Shown here: piece after piece, positions 19,403-27,090 of the stretch
How positions within the stretch are numbered: position 1 is the first letter of the stretch
Layout of the letters: every line of letters starts with the position of its first letter
DNA from: Fibrobacter sp. UBA4223
Lineage (GTDB): Bacteria > Fibrobacterota > Fibrobacteria > Fibrobacterales > Fibrobacteraceae
Reading direction: 5' to 3'
Assembly: GCA_002382975.1 (NCBI GenBank)
Contig: DFTB01000008.1
Span: 24,684 to 88,683 of the forward strand
DNA: 64,000 nucleotides
The notes under the pieces: model-generated
Told to the model about the DNA's origin: nothing
Database searches by the model: none
Seen by the model: the letters and a program-made list of their open reading frames with translations, nothing else
Made by a program: the position numbers and the translations under genes

Positions 19403-20233
19403 ATGGAAAATATTCCTCTTTGGTACGGTTTGTTTCTTTTTTTCGCCTTAGGAGCTTGCGTAGGCAGTTTTTACAACGTGATTGTATACCGGATGCCCCG
19501 CGGGATATCGCTAATAAACCCGCCGTCCCATTGTCCCCTGTGCAAGAAAAGGATTCCCATCTACTACAACATGCCCATCGTGGGCTGGCTTTGGCTTCGG
19601 GGCAAAAGTGCCTGTTGTAAGCAACCCATCAGCGTAATTTATCCTATCGGAGAATCTCTGTGTGGGCTTCTTGGCGCATTGGCTTTGTTTGCTGCCAATT
19701 GGAATGTGGGATGGACAGCGCCTGTTGCCAACTGGATTGACGCCCTAGCCATGTTTTGGCTGCTTTTGGGCATGTATCCTGTGTGCGCCATCGACATTCA
19801 GTACAAACTAATTCCTGATTCAATTTCGGTAGGGGGTATCGTGGTGGGCTTAGCTCTTTCTATGTTCCCTGGCGGAATTACTCCTTTTGAGAGCCTGCTA
19901 GGGGCAGTCGGTGCAGGAGGAGGCCTTTGGCTTTTGGGATTTGTAGCTTCAAAGATTTTGAAAAAAGACGCCATGGGCTTTGGCGATGTCAAACTATTGG
20001 CGGGCTACGGAGCGCTGATGGGGCTGGACGGTGCTGTAGAAACCTTGATTCTTGCAGCCCTCCTTGGAATTGTCATCATGATTCCGTGGGCAAAGATTAT
20101 GGAAAAGAAGGGAAAAAACGATGGATCCGGCCAGATTCCCTTTGGGCCTTTCCTCGCCATTTCCGCTCCGGTCATGTACCTATGGGGCGAACGACTGCTG
20201 GATTTGTACGTGCAGTTCGTCGTTGGTGAGTAA
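19403..20233 (+). CDS. pilD: Prepilin peptidase / N-methyltransferase (PilD/GspO)
   Basis: A polytopic membrane aspartic protease of 276 residues that cleaves type IV prepilin or pseudopilin leaders and methylates the new N terminus. The N-terminal methyltransferase-like part has G-S-F-Y-N-V-I-V-Y-R-x-P and a Cys cluster (C-P-L-C, then A-C-C). The usual second C-x-x-C is compressed. The catalytic Asp residues lie in C-A-I-D-I-Q-Y-K-L-I-P-D and G-F-G-D-V-K-L. The start at 19403 follows GGGAG; an in-frame start at 19391 is less good. No pilin or secretion genes are adjacent. Confidence 0.92.
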   Translation: MENIPLWYGLFLFFALGACVGSFYNVIVYRMPRGISLINPPSHCPLCKKRIPIYYNMPIVGWLWLRGKSACCKQPISVIYPIGESLCGLLGALALFAANWNVGWTAPVANWIDALAMFWLLLGMYPVCAIDIQYKLIPDSISVGGIVVGLALSMFPGGITPFESLLGAVGAGGGLWLLGFVASKILKKDAMGFGDVKLLAGYGALMGLDGAVETLILAALLGIVIMIPWAKIMEKKGKNDGSGQIPFGPFLAISAPVMYLWGERLLDLYVQFVVGE

Positions 20234-20248
20234 TTTCCCTGTTCTAGA

Positions 20249-20275
20249 AATAAAAAATCCCGCCGTAAAGCGGGA
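20249..20275 (-). terminator. Terminator of tRNA-Gln
   Basis: The hairpin GTCCCGC-(TTTACG)-GCGGGA is followed on the minus strand by a T run, just downstream of the tRNA. It also lies 16 bases past the pilD stop. Confidence 0.85.
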
Positions 20276-20281
20276 CTTTCG

Positions 20282-20352
20282 TTGAGCTACCAGGATTCGA
20301 ACCTAGACAAACAGAGTCAGAATCTGTTGTGCTACCATTACACCATAGCTCA
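20282..20352 (-). tRNA. tRNA-Gln (anticodon CTG)
   Basis: The acceptor pairs TGAGCTA with TAGCTCA. The anticodon stem is ACAGA/TCTGT, loop TTCTGAC, so the anticodon is CTG. T stem CTAGG/CCTGG. The discriminator is A and no CCA is encoded. Upstream boxes on the minus strand are TTGCCG (20387-20392) and TAACTT (20365-20370), spaced 16. Confidence 0.93.
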
Positions 20353-20405
20353 AAGTGCTCACCAAAGTTAGAAAAAAAAGTCACTTCGGCAAGGGGTATT
20401 TTGAA

Positions 20406-21830
20406 CTATTTTACCGTGGGAGGGGTATAAGTAAGCCAAAGTTCCTTAATTCCGTTACCCGCCGTCAAGTTCTGGTCAACCGTACTCACATAGTTGTACT
20501 GGGGCGTTCCTGCCTCCTGGAGGGCAGAAACCACCACCGGATCCCCGGAGTAGAATATCAATTTTTGCATTCCGCTGGGCAGATAGGTCAGCACGTACAT
20601 GTTGCAGGTTACCGTGCGGACAAAATGGGAGGTTCCCTCTATGCCCAGGACCACACTGTTCATGAAGCAGTTTTCGTTTTGCTGATTGTCCACCACGAGC
20701 CGAACGCCCACCGAAATCCAGGAATACTTGTCCAAGGAGGCCTTGCCGATAGACAGGGTGTCCTTGGCTCCTTCCAGTTCGGATTTTTTCACATAGCGGG
20801 AAAGACCCACGTTGGTCACGGTCTCCCCCGACCGCTGGCGGAATTCTACACGGAAGGAGTCATAAGGAACCTCTTCGGGAGCGGGCAACCACCACCGACC
20901 TAGAGTGTCGGTCCGGGCTTGAATGTCATACTCCAGAGTCAGGCCGTTTGCAAAACCGAAGCCGAACAGGTCCGTAATGACCATGACTTCGACGCTATCG
21001 CAACGATCCAAGTTAGAGCAGTCCACCTGGCCCGAAATCCAGCCCTTGGGAACAGCCGGAGTTTCCGTGGTGTCTTTTTTACTCGTGGTATCCTTCTGGT
21101 CAACTTCCCCCTTAGGGTCGTCATTTTCGGCAGAATCAGCTTTCTTGTTCGCACCCCATACCAGGGTATCAAGAGCCAAGGATTCGCCGGACTTTAAAGC
21201 TTTGGACATTTTCCAACTGCGGAAAATCACGGAATCGGGGATTCCAGATTCTTGCAGTTTTTCGATGACCATCGGGTCACCTGGGCAGAAGCCGAAGGTC
21301 CAAGAACCTTCCGGGACCAGCAGTTCAAAGGCTCCGGGAGCAAATACCGATTCAAAGAACGGGATGCCCGAAACATAAACCTTGAAGTGAGACCCTACAG
21401 ACACAGGGGCCAGAGCCGAATCGCCAAGCGTCAAGAAGCCCTTCACCTTGGCGGCAGCCTCAAGAACAAGAGAATCATCCTCTGCAGAAGCCTCCGGCAG
21501 ATAAAGGATTTCGCTAGAAGCGGAGTCGATGACCGCCAGCTGGAAAGTATCCGCAGGCACGTTTGCAAACGAGAAACGCCCTTGTGCATCTGTTTCCGTC
21601 TCGCGGAAATCGGACCAACCGGCATCTTCCCACTTAGACGACAAGACCATACGAACAACGGCGCCCTTGGCCTTGGTTCCGTTCTTATGGTAAACCACGC
21701 CCTTCAAGGTATCCAGGCTGGCAACGGTATTTTCGGTCTGGGTGGCAGTTCCTGCCACGGAATCGTTGTTGCTGCACGCCCAAAAACCAAAGGCGGAAAG
21801 CAATGCTGCTAGACTAGTCGCTAACCTCAT
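20406..21830 (-). CDS. Module 1 lipoprotein, VAG-signature, carboxypeptidase-regulatory-like
   Basis: A 474-residue predicted lipoprotein with lipobox G-F-W-A-C and the post-Cys sequence C-S-N-N-D-S-V-A-G. The two other regulator-coupled lipoproteins here share this signature. A beta-sandwich like carboxypeptidase-regulatory domains follows at about residues 42-110 (L-K-G-V-V-Y-H-K-N-G, then T-D-A-Q-G-R-F-S-F). A Thr/Lys/Asp-rich linker lies near 235-260. Two segments about 240 residues apart resemble each other (G-D-P-M-V-I-E-K-L-Q-E-S-G and G-D-P-V-V-V-S-A-L-Q-E-A-G). Its ATG overlaps the upstream regulator's stop by four bases. Function unknown; surface sensing or glycan interaction is inference. 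Confidence 0.82.
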   Translation of the reverse strand: MRLATSLAALLSAFGFWACSNNDSVAGTATQTENTVASLDTLKGVVYHKNGTKAKGAVVRMVLSSKWEDAGWSDFRETETDAQGRFSFANVPADTFQLAVIDSASSEILYLPEASAEDDSLVLEAAAKVKGFLTLGDSALAPVSVGSHFKVYVSGIPFFESVFAPGAFELLVPEGSWTFGFCPGDPMVIEKLQESGIPDSVIFRSWKMSKALKSGESLALDTLVWGANKKADSAENDDPKGEVDQKDTTSKKDTTETPAVPKGWISGQVDCSNLDRCDSVEVMVITDLFGFGFANGLTLEYDIQARTDTLGRWWLPAPEEVPYDSFRVEFRQRSGETVTNVGLSRYVKKSELEGAKDTLSIGKASLDKYSWISVGVRLVVDNQQNENCFMNSVVLGIEGTSHFVRTVTCNMYVLTYLPSGMQKLIFYSGDPVVVSALQEAGTPQYNYVSTVDQNLTAGNGIKELWLTYTPPTVK

Positions 21831-22666
21831 TTTTCCTCCTCCGGCAGGTCCACCTTCTCCTTACTGATGGGGAAGAACTGCACGTTCAGTTCGCACAACA
21901 TGGTTTCACCGCTATCCGATGTGACTATATCCAGAATCTCTTTCTGAAACATATCAATTTTTCGGATAATCCGTTCAAGTCCGGCGGCAGAAACGCTCAT
22001 GGTGGTCGTCGAAACGTTGCGACGGGCCGTAGTGTAGCGGTCCAGGGCTTCTTTGCCCAGATCGATCATCTGCTTCTGGAACTGGTGAACGAACAAGGGT
22101 GAAATTTCCTTGCCGCTGGTCACCGTCTTGTTCACGGAACGGTAAAAGCCGTCCACCTTTTCGATAAGTCCCAAGTCCAACAGCAACTGCAAGGACTGTT
22201 TCGCCTGGGGCACTGAAATTTTCGGATTCAGGAACCAGGCCAGCTCCTGAAGATTCCCTTCATTGATGTTCAAGACCGAAAGAGCCTCGCGAACCGCCAC
22301 GTGGTACCACTTGGCGTAATATTCCTGCTGGTTCTTGGTCAGGGCCTTTACCGCCTTGGGCAAAAGCGAAGACATCTGGTCAAAAATCTGCTGCTTGGAT
22401 TCTACCGACTGGGCGTGGGTGAAGTCCACCATCAGCTTAAAATAACGGCCTTCTTTTTCGTTCAGACCTAGTGCCGCTATAAACTTCGGCACCATCTGGG
22501 GCGTAAGGGACTTGCGGCCACGGACCAGGTCCAGGTAATAGCCCGACGAGGAATAACCCGCCTTCTGGGCGAAGGACCTGTAGGAGAAGTACCGCTGTAA
22601 AGACTTGCGGTATTCGTAATAATCCTGCAAATACTTGCGGTAATTGTAGTACGCAAAGATATTCAT
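21827..22666 (-). CDS. TIGR02147/DUF4423-type HTH-like regulator, module 1
   Basis: A 279-residue cytosolic protein of the TIGR02147 type, a family I know from Fibrobacter. The N terminus reads Y-R-K-Y-L-Q-D-Y-Y-E-Y-R-K, then F-A-Q-K-A-G-Y-S-S-S-G-Y-Y-L-D-L-V-R-G-R. The second part looks like an XRE-type helix-turn-helix. The C-terminal half is helical and carries the W-F-L-N-P-K-I-S..A-K-Q-S-L-Q-L-L-L-D-L-G-L-I segment found in all three paralogues here. The start has TAAATT seven bases upstream and no SD. It overlaps the lipoprotein gene by ATGA, so the pair is translationally coupled. It probably regulates its own operon (inference). Confidence 0.85.
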   Translation of the reverse strand: MNIFAYYNYRKYLQDYYEYRKSLQRYFSYRSFAQKAGYSSSGYYLDLVRGRKSLTPQMVPKFIAALGLNEKEGRYFKLMVDFTHAQSVESKQQIFDQMSSLLPKAVKALTKNQQEYYAKWYHVAVREALSVLNINEGNLQELAWFLNPKISVPQAKQSLQLLLDLGLIEKVDGFYRSVNKTVTSGKEISPLFVHQFQKQMIDLGKEALDRYTTARRNVSTTTMSVSAAGLERIIRKIDMFQKEILDIVTSDSGETMLCELNVQFFPISKEKVDLPEEEK

Positions 22667-22694
22667 CGGTTTAAATTTAATTTTTTATTTTCTT

Positions 22695-22822
22695 GGGAAC
22701 ACTTATTTTAAGAAAAAATTATCATTTTTGCCGATTTTTATTAAAAAAGAACACTTTGAGAACACTTTTAGTTCAAAAGGTATACCACACTGGCAATTTT
22801 TTTGTTTATATTTAGGGAACAC
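22695..22822 (-). promoter_or_regulatory. GAACAC repeats upstream of module 1 (putative operator)
   Basis: GAACAC occurs at 22697, 22749, 22760 and 22817. On the regulator's strand the middle two read AAGTGTTCTC-A-AAGTGTTCTT, direct repeats exactly 11 bases apart. This is one helical turn, as expected for cooperative binding sites. The protein that binds them is unknown. Confidence 0.55.
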
Positions 22823-22839
22823 CCAATCCCATCCCTAGA

Positions 22840-22874
22840 CCCCCGGTGAACAAATCACCGAGGGTTCTTTTTTT
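22840..22874 (+). terminator. Terminator closing a possible ~55-nt RNA
   Basis: The hairpin CGGTGA-ACAAA-TCACCG, with partly paired CCC/GGG flanks, is followed by a T run. No gene precedes it on this strand. A TATATT box at 22807-22812 could start a short transcript of about 55 bases ending here; alternatively it insulates the next gene. Confidence 0.7.
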
Positions 22875-22903
22875 ACCCTATGGATTTTTCTAAAATTGGC
22901 TCC

Positions 22904-23683
22904 ATGAAGGTTATCAAGAACTCCGTCTTCAAAATTCTACGCCTCGCAGGAATCCTTGCCGTCATCTACGTGAGCATGGTGTTCTACCTCGCCCTGACAG
23001 AACGGCGAAACGCCTACCCCAGGGCCATACCTCACAAAGAAGCCCGGGCAGCCATCGAAGGCCACGCCCAAGGCATCAGCTGCACCCTGCAAGACGGAAC
23101 CGTTCTCGAAGGCTGGAAGATGGGCGAAGCAGGAACCCCGACACTTCTCTACTACCCCGACGCCGACGAGGACGCCGCCCAGTTCCTGGCCGAACTGGAC
23201 AGCCTTCCGGGAGTCACGCCGGTCACCTTCAACTACCGCGGTTCCGGCAACAACAAGGGAACGCCGTCGGAAAAGACTTTTTCGCCAGATTCTAAAGAAA
23301 TCCTGGAATGTGCCACCCAGGTAAACGGAACAGCACCGAAATTCATCGCCGGTCGCGGAACAGGCGCCATCCTTGCATTTAACAACAGCAATAGAGAGAC
23401 AAGGCTCATCTTGATCGACCCCGTAGAAAGCATCGCCGACGCCCTTGTATACAAGTACGGATTTCTCTACCCGAAATTCCTTGTTCGGGCGGGAGACGCC
23501 ATAAACACTGGCAAAAACGGCCTATCTATAGACCAAATTGGAATATTTTTGGACAGAAGCCAATTTAGTGACCGCGGTCACATTTTCACCCAGAAATTTC
23601 AGGGGGCAACCGTCTGGAAACGAGATGGCGGCTCGTTTAGAGCCACATTGACAGAAATCGTCCAAAGCCCAATTTCAGACTAA
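22904..23683 (+). CDS. Membrane-anchored alpha/beta-hydrolase-like protein, nucleophile Ser missing
   Basis: A 259-residue protein with one N-terminal membrane helix (about residues 10-30) and a periplasmic alpha/beta-hydrolase-like domain. Strand and loop cues are L-L-Y-Y-P-D-A-D and V-T-F-N-Y-R-G-S-G-N-N-K-G. The nucleophile elbow reads G-R-G-T-G-A instead of G-x-S-x-G, so hydrolase activity is doubtful. TAAAAT ends seven bases before the ATG at 22904. That supports this start over one at 22880 and again suggests no leader. Function unknown. Confidence 0.7.
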   Translation: MKVIKNSVFKILRLAGILAVIYVSMVFYLALTERRNAYPRAIPHKEARAAIEGHAQGISCTLQDGTVLEGWKMGEAGTPTLLYYPDADEDAAQFLAELDSLPGVTPVTFNYRGSGNNKGTPSEKTFSPDSKEILECATQVNGTAPKFIAGRGTGAILAFNNSNRETRLILIDPVESIADALVYKYGFLYPKFLVRAGDAINTGKNGLSIDQIGIFLDRSQFSDRGHIFTQKFQGATVWKRDGGSFRATLTEIVQSPISD

Positions 23684-23762
23684 TTCCTACTGATTTTTGT
23701 ATACAAGGTTGGCATCATATCCCGAAAAAACGCCCTCTAATCCCAATTTTTTACTATGTTTC

Positions 23763-23791
23763 TTGACGGAACCCACCAACATTTTTAACTT
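23763..23791 (+). promoter_or_regulatory. Promoter of the 23833 gene
   Basis: TTGACG, a 17-base spacer and TAACTT, followed about 40 bases later by an AGGTG-preceded ATG. This transcript would have a normal leader. Confidence 0.7.
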
Positions 23792-23832
23792 GTTGGATGC
23801 TGGGGAACAACAAAAAAAAGGTGTAAATAAAA

Positions 23833-24510
23833 ATGGATAACTTTGTAATCAAGATGGATATTCGCGGTTTTGTCCGCTTCAGCGGTGAAATCGTCAAAGA
23901 ACTGAAATTGGACAAGACGCCCTATGCAGACCTGGAAGTGGACAAGACCGGCAAGCGCATTGCCGTGACCCCCTCCAAGACCCTCAAGCCCACGTCTTAC
24001 CGTTTTATGCCAAACGGAAGCGGCTACCTGCTGTATTTCAAGGGCGCCCTGAATGCCGTCGGATTCCAGATTGCCACTGGCGCTTACACAGTCGTCAAGG
24101 AAGGCTCCCGCATCGTGTTCACCGGAAAGGCCCCCGCCAAGAAAAAAGGCACCTGGGAGCCCATCGCCTGCCGTAACTCCGCCGGTCTCCCCATGCTCTC
24201 CATCGATTCCCGCGGAACCATCATCTTTGACAAGCGCACCAGCACCGCCATGGAAACGGCCAAGAACGATACCATGATTGCGGAATACGACGCAAACAAG
24301 AAGGTCTTTAAGCTATCTTTCGGCAAGAAAGGCTTCATCAACGTCCGCACCATTGCAAGCCATGCCAACGCTTCTTTCATGGGCACGCTTTCTTCTCACG
24401 GGATTGCGCTCCCTACCAAGAGCTACCGCACAGACTGCAAGGTGAACGGTAAAACACTCACCTTCAGTGTTGCCCCGCTTATCGCGGCGCAAAAGGCTAA
24501 GAAAGGCTAA
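23833..24510 (+). CDS. Hypothetical protein with two similar halves
   Basis: A 225-residue soluble, Lys-rich protein without signal peptide or membrane segment. The N-terminal half (M-D-I-R-G-F-V-R-F-S..L-K-L-D-K..A-D-L-E-V-D-K) and C-terminal half (L-S-I-D-S-R-G-T-I-I-F-D..A-K-N-D-T-M-I-A-E-Y-D) appear to be divergent copies of one beta-rich unit. An SD-like AGGTG precedes the ATG. It is followed after two bases by a small membrane protein gene, so the two are probably one operon. I do not recognise the family. Confidence 0.7.
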   Translation: MDNFVIKMDIRGFVRFSGEIVKELKLDKTPYADLEVDKTGKRIAVTPSKTLKPTSYRFMPNGSGYLLYFKGALNAVGFQIATGAYTVVKEGSRIVFTGKAPAKKKGTWEPIACRNSAGLPMLSIDSRGTIIFDKRTSTAMETAKNDTMIAEYDANKKVFKLSFGKKGFINVRTIASHANASFMGTLSSHGIALPTKSYRTDCKVNGKTLTFSVAPLIAAQKAKKG

Positions 24511-24512
24511 AA

Positions 24513-24953
24513 ATGATTGACGTACTCAAGGCGTTCTACTCGATCCACTACAACTTCGCCGCGGTGAGCATTTTGCTCCTTGCGCTGAATATTTTTCTTC
24601 TGACCAAGAAGAACTATAAGTGGACCATCATCTTCACGGCCGTGTTGATTGTGTTCAACGTGTTCCTTTACAAGCGTACCGAAGGCAAGTCATGGACAAT
24701 CTATATTGATCCTCCCGAAGACGCAGGCAATTCGTTCTACAAGCCCCAACCCAAGGAATTGACCTTTTCGGTTCATAAGGATTGGGTCATCGTGGACGAC
24801 AAGGGCGAGAAGCACCATTGGTGCTGGGTGGACGATTATTGGGACAAATTCGCGAACACCGACGTAATCGCAGCCATCTGGGGTGAAAACTCCAGCAAGA
24901 AGTTGATGAAATCTACGGAATCCCGTGCGAACGACGCGAGCAATCAGCAATAG
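24513..24953 (+). CDS. Small hypothetical membrane protein
   Basis: A 146-residue protein with two N-terminal membrane helices (about residues 17-31 and 36-53). A soluble domain follows, rich in Trp and acidic residues (H-H-W-C-W-V-D-D-Y-W-D-K-F). It begins two bases after the preceding gene, so translation is likely coupled. It is convergent with lpxH, with two bases between stops. No homology recognised. Confidence 0.68.
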   Translation: MIDVLKAFYSIHYNFAAVSILLLALNIFLLTKKNYKWTIIFTAVLIVFNVFLYKRTEGKSWTIYIDPPEDAGNSFYKPQPKELTFSVHKDWVIVDDKGEKHHWCWVDDYWDKFANTDVIAAIWGENSSKKLMKSTESRANDASNQQ

Positions 24954-24955
24954 CT

Positions 24956-25681
24956 CTATTTCTTGAATTCTTCAACAGAAAGCTCACCTGCCTCAAACCT
25001 GAGGTAGGTGAGTTTTTTTATCCATTCGCCAGGGGACGCCACCAAGCCAGTCTTGACGGGCCAGATGCCCGGAATATGGTGGTGTCCGTGGACACATATC
25101 TGGCAATTGTTTTTCCCTATAGCACGCTCTGCCCAGGCCAAGTATTCGTCCAACTTGATTTCGCGGTCGACACCGAATTTACGACTGCGACGTCCAACGA
25201 GGCGGGCAAGCCCCATCCCCCAATCCGGATGGATTTGCCTGAACAGCCATTGGTTGAGCGGATTGTTCAAAATTTTTCGAAAGATTCGATAGCTCCAGTC
25301 CGAGCGGGCTACGCCATCTCCATGGGTAAAGAAAACCTTTTTACCCTGAATATCCAGCTTTAAACTTGTAGAAACCTGGACACCGAGGTTTTTCGGGAAG
25401 AAATCGCCGTAGGCAAAGTCGTGGTTCCCTCGCAGCAGGTGCACCTGGACGCCGGATTCTACCAGTTCCGCAAGGGCTCGGAACAATTGAAAATGTTCCT
25501 TGTTCACATAGTAACGGTATTCGTACCAGAACTCAAACAGGTCGCCCAAGATGACCACATGGCTCGCCGCACCTTTCCAGGAGCGCAAGAGTTCGATCAA
25601 AAGCTTTTCCCTATAAGGGACTGCCCCAGGAGGTTCTACCCCCAGGTGCGCATCTCCGAGAAAGTATGCGGGCTTTTCCAT
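24956..25681 (-). CDS. lpxH: UDP-2,3-diacylglucosamine pyrophosphatase
   Basis: A 241-residue metallophosphoesterase of lipid A synthesis that converts UDP-2,3-diacylglucosamine to lipid X at the inner membrane. Metal ligands are visible in F-L-G-D-A-H-L-G, I-L-G-D-L-F-E-F-W, L-L-R-G-N-H-D-F, F-T-H-G-D-G and the final C-V-H-G-H-H-H-I-P-G. G-D-A-H replaces the common S-D-x-H. TAAATT sits exactly seven bases before the ATG with no SD. It is divergent from the 25726 lipoprotein gene. Confidence 0.9.
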   Translation of the reverse strand: MEKPAYFLGDAHLGVEPPGAVPYREKLLIELLRSWKGAASHVVILGDLFEFWYEYRYYVNKEHFQLFRALAELVESGVQVHLLRGNHDFAYGDFFPKNLGVQVSTSLKLDIQGKKVFFTHGDGVARSDWSYRIFRKILNNPLNQWLFRQIHPDWGMGLARLVGRRSRKFGVDREIKLDEYLAWAERAIGKNNCQICVHGHHHIPGIWPVKTGLVASPGEWIKKLTYLRFEAGELSVEEFKK

Positions 25682-25725
25682 AGAAAGAAATTTAGAATTC
25701 GAACTGCAGATACTAAATTAGGGTT

Positions 25726-26316
25726 ATGCATTTTTTGCCGCACATTCGGGCGCTCCTGCTGTGGAGTTCGGCACTTTTGGTAAGCGCCTGTTCCGTGGAC
25801 CTGGTGCAGGGAGACCAAGGAAACGGGGCCTTTTACGCGCCGAACCATACGCACGCCGATTCAGCACCGCTGTTCGACAAGATTCCCCTGATTCTCGAGA
25901 GCGACACCCTCTGGCTTTCGGAAGGTCTAAGGCAAGGATACGACCGTGCCGCCAACCAGGATTTTTACCCACGGAAAAAATGTAACGGTTCGGCAAGCAT
26001 CCTGGCACAAGTGGTACAAAATGCTGAAGCCACTCCCTGGAGTATTCCTTTGTTCGTAATTCCCTTCTGGCCTATAATGCCCGTCGACGAAACCTGGACC
26101 TACACACTGAAAGTGCAAATCCATTGCGACGGCGTGCTTGTCAAGCAGGCCGAATACAAAGAAGAAGAAACTGTCAAGGCCGATCTTTACGGCAAATTGC
26201 GCAGCGACCTTTTGAACGAGGCCTCCAGGGACATGCACCGCAAGCTGGTCCAGAGGCTCGCCTTTGAACTGAACTACCCCTACAACGCCGACATGGGCGT
26301 GCGTAGTGATTACTAA
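25726..26316 (+). CDS. Predicted lipoprotein of unknown function
   Basis: A 196-residue protein with lipobox L-V-S-A-C (Cys at residue 22). It has a polar mature domain with an internal hydrophobic patch (S-I-P-L-F-V-I-P-F-W-P-I-M-P). The layout recalls outer-membrane-assembly type lipoproteins, but I cannot name a family. TAAATT ends six bases before the ATG and no SD is seen. It lies nine bases ahead of rsmI, so the two probably form an operon. Confidence 0.75.
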   Translation: MHFLPHIRALLLWSSALLVSACSVDLVQGDQGNGAFYAPNHTHADSAPLFDKIPLILESDTLWLSEGLRQGYDRAANQDFYPRKKCNGSASILAQVVQNAEATPWSIPLFVIPFWPIMPVDETWTYTLKVQIHCDGVLVKQAEYKEEETVKADLYGKLRSDLLNEASRDMHRKLVQRLAFELNYPYNADMGVRSDY

Positions 26317-26325
26317 ATTTGAGCC

Positions 26326-27012
26326 ATGGCTCATACCCTGTACATTGTAGCGACTCCTATCGGGAACATGGAGGACATCACCTACCGTGCGGTCCGTACC
26401 CTGAAAGATGTTCCCCTGGTACTTGCCGAAGATACGCGCCACACCCGGATCCTCTTCGACCATTTCGGGATTTCCACCCCCATGGAGGCCTACCACGACT
26501 TCAATAAAGAAGCCGTTACTCCCAAATACGTAAGCTACTTGAAAGACCAGGGAGACATCGCCCTGGTCAGCGACGCGGGCACCCCGGGAATCGCGGACCC
26601 AGCCTTCAACCTGGTCCGGGAATGCGTTCGCGAAGGGATTGACGTGCGGGCGGTCCCTGGCCCCTGCGCCATGGTGACGGCACTGGTCAGTAGCGGTATG
26701 CCCACGGACCACTTTGCCTTCCAGTATTTTTCGCCCAAGAAGAGCGCCCAGCGGCTGCACCTTCTGGAAAAACTGAAAGACGAAGAAGCCACCCAGATTT
26801 TTTACGCCAGTCCCCATAACGTGGACAAGTTCGTAGCCGAAATCCAGACGGTCTTCGGAGACATCAAGATTGCACTGATGCGGGAACTGACCAAAAAGTT
26901 CGAGGAACACCTGATTGGCACTCCCGCAGAAATACTCGCCCACTTCAAGAGCCACCCGCCCAAAGGTGAGTTCGTGCTGATTTTCAACCCGAAGGACAAA
27001 AGCGGGCTGTGA
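26326..27012 (+). CDS. rsmI: 16S rRNA (cytidine(1402)-2'-O)-methyltransferase
   Basis: A 228-residue SAM-dependent tetrapyrrole-methylase-fold enzyme that methylates C1402 in the ribosomal decoding centre. The N terminus reads L-Y-I-V-A-T-P-I-G-N-M-E-D-I-T-Y-R. Then come A-E-D-T-R-H-T-R, L-V-S-D-A-G-T-P-G-I-A-D-P and V-P-G-P-C-A. Typical RsmI has about 280 residues; the C-terminal extension is absent, but the catalytic core is whole. A repeat-like CCTA/TAGG stretch follows. Confidence 0.93.
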   Translation: MAHTLYIVATPIGNMEDITYRAVRTLKDVPLVLAEDTRHTRILFDHFGISTPMEAYHDFNKEAVTPKYVSYLKDQGDIALVSDAGTPGIADPAFNLVRECVREGIDVRAVPGPCAMVTALVSSGMPTDHFAFQYFSPKKSAQRLHLLEKLKDEEATQIFYASPHNVDKFVAEIQTVFGDIKIALMRELTKKFEEHLIGTPAEILAHFKSHPPKGEFVLIFNPKDKSGL

Positions 27013-27050
27013 TCGAGGTTTTAGGCGATAGGCTGTAGGTATTAGGGCGG
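27013..27050. repeat. Degenerate TAGG repeat after rsmI
   Basis: Irregular copies of a TAGG-centred unit (AGGTTTTAGGCGATAGG, TGTAGGTATTAGGG). They belong to the family also found at 31090-31171 and 37424-37515. Confidence 0.6.
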
Positions 27051-27090
27051 ATGGAAGCAAGAAAATTTAGTGTGAAATGTGTGATGTGGA

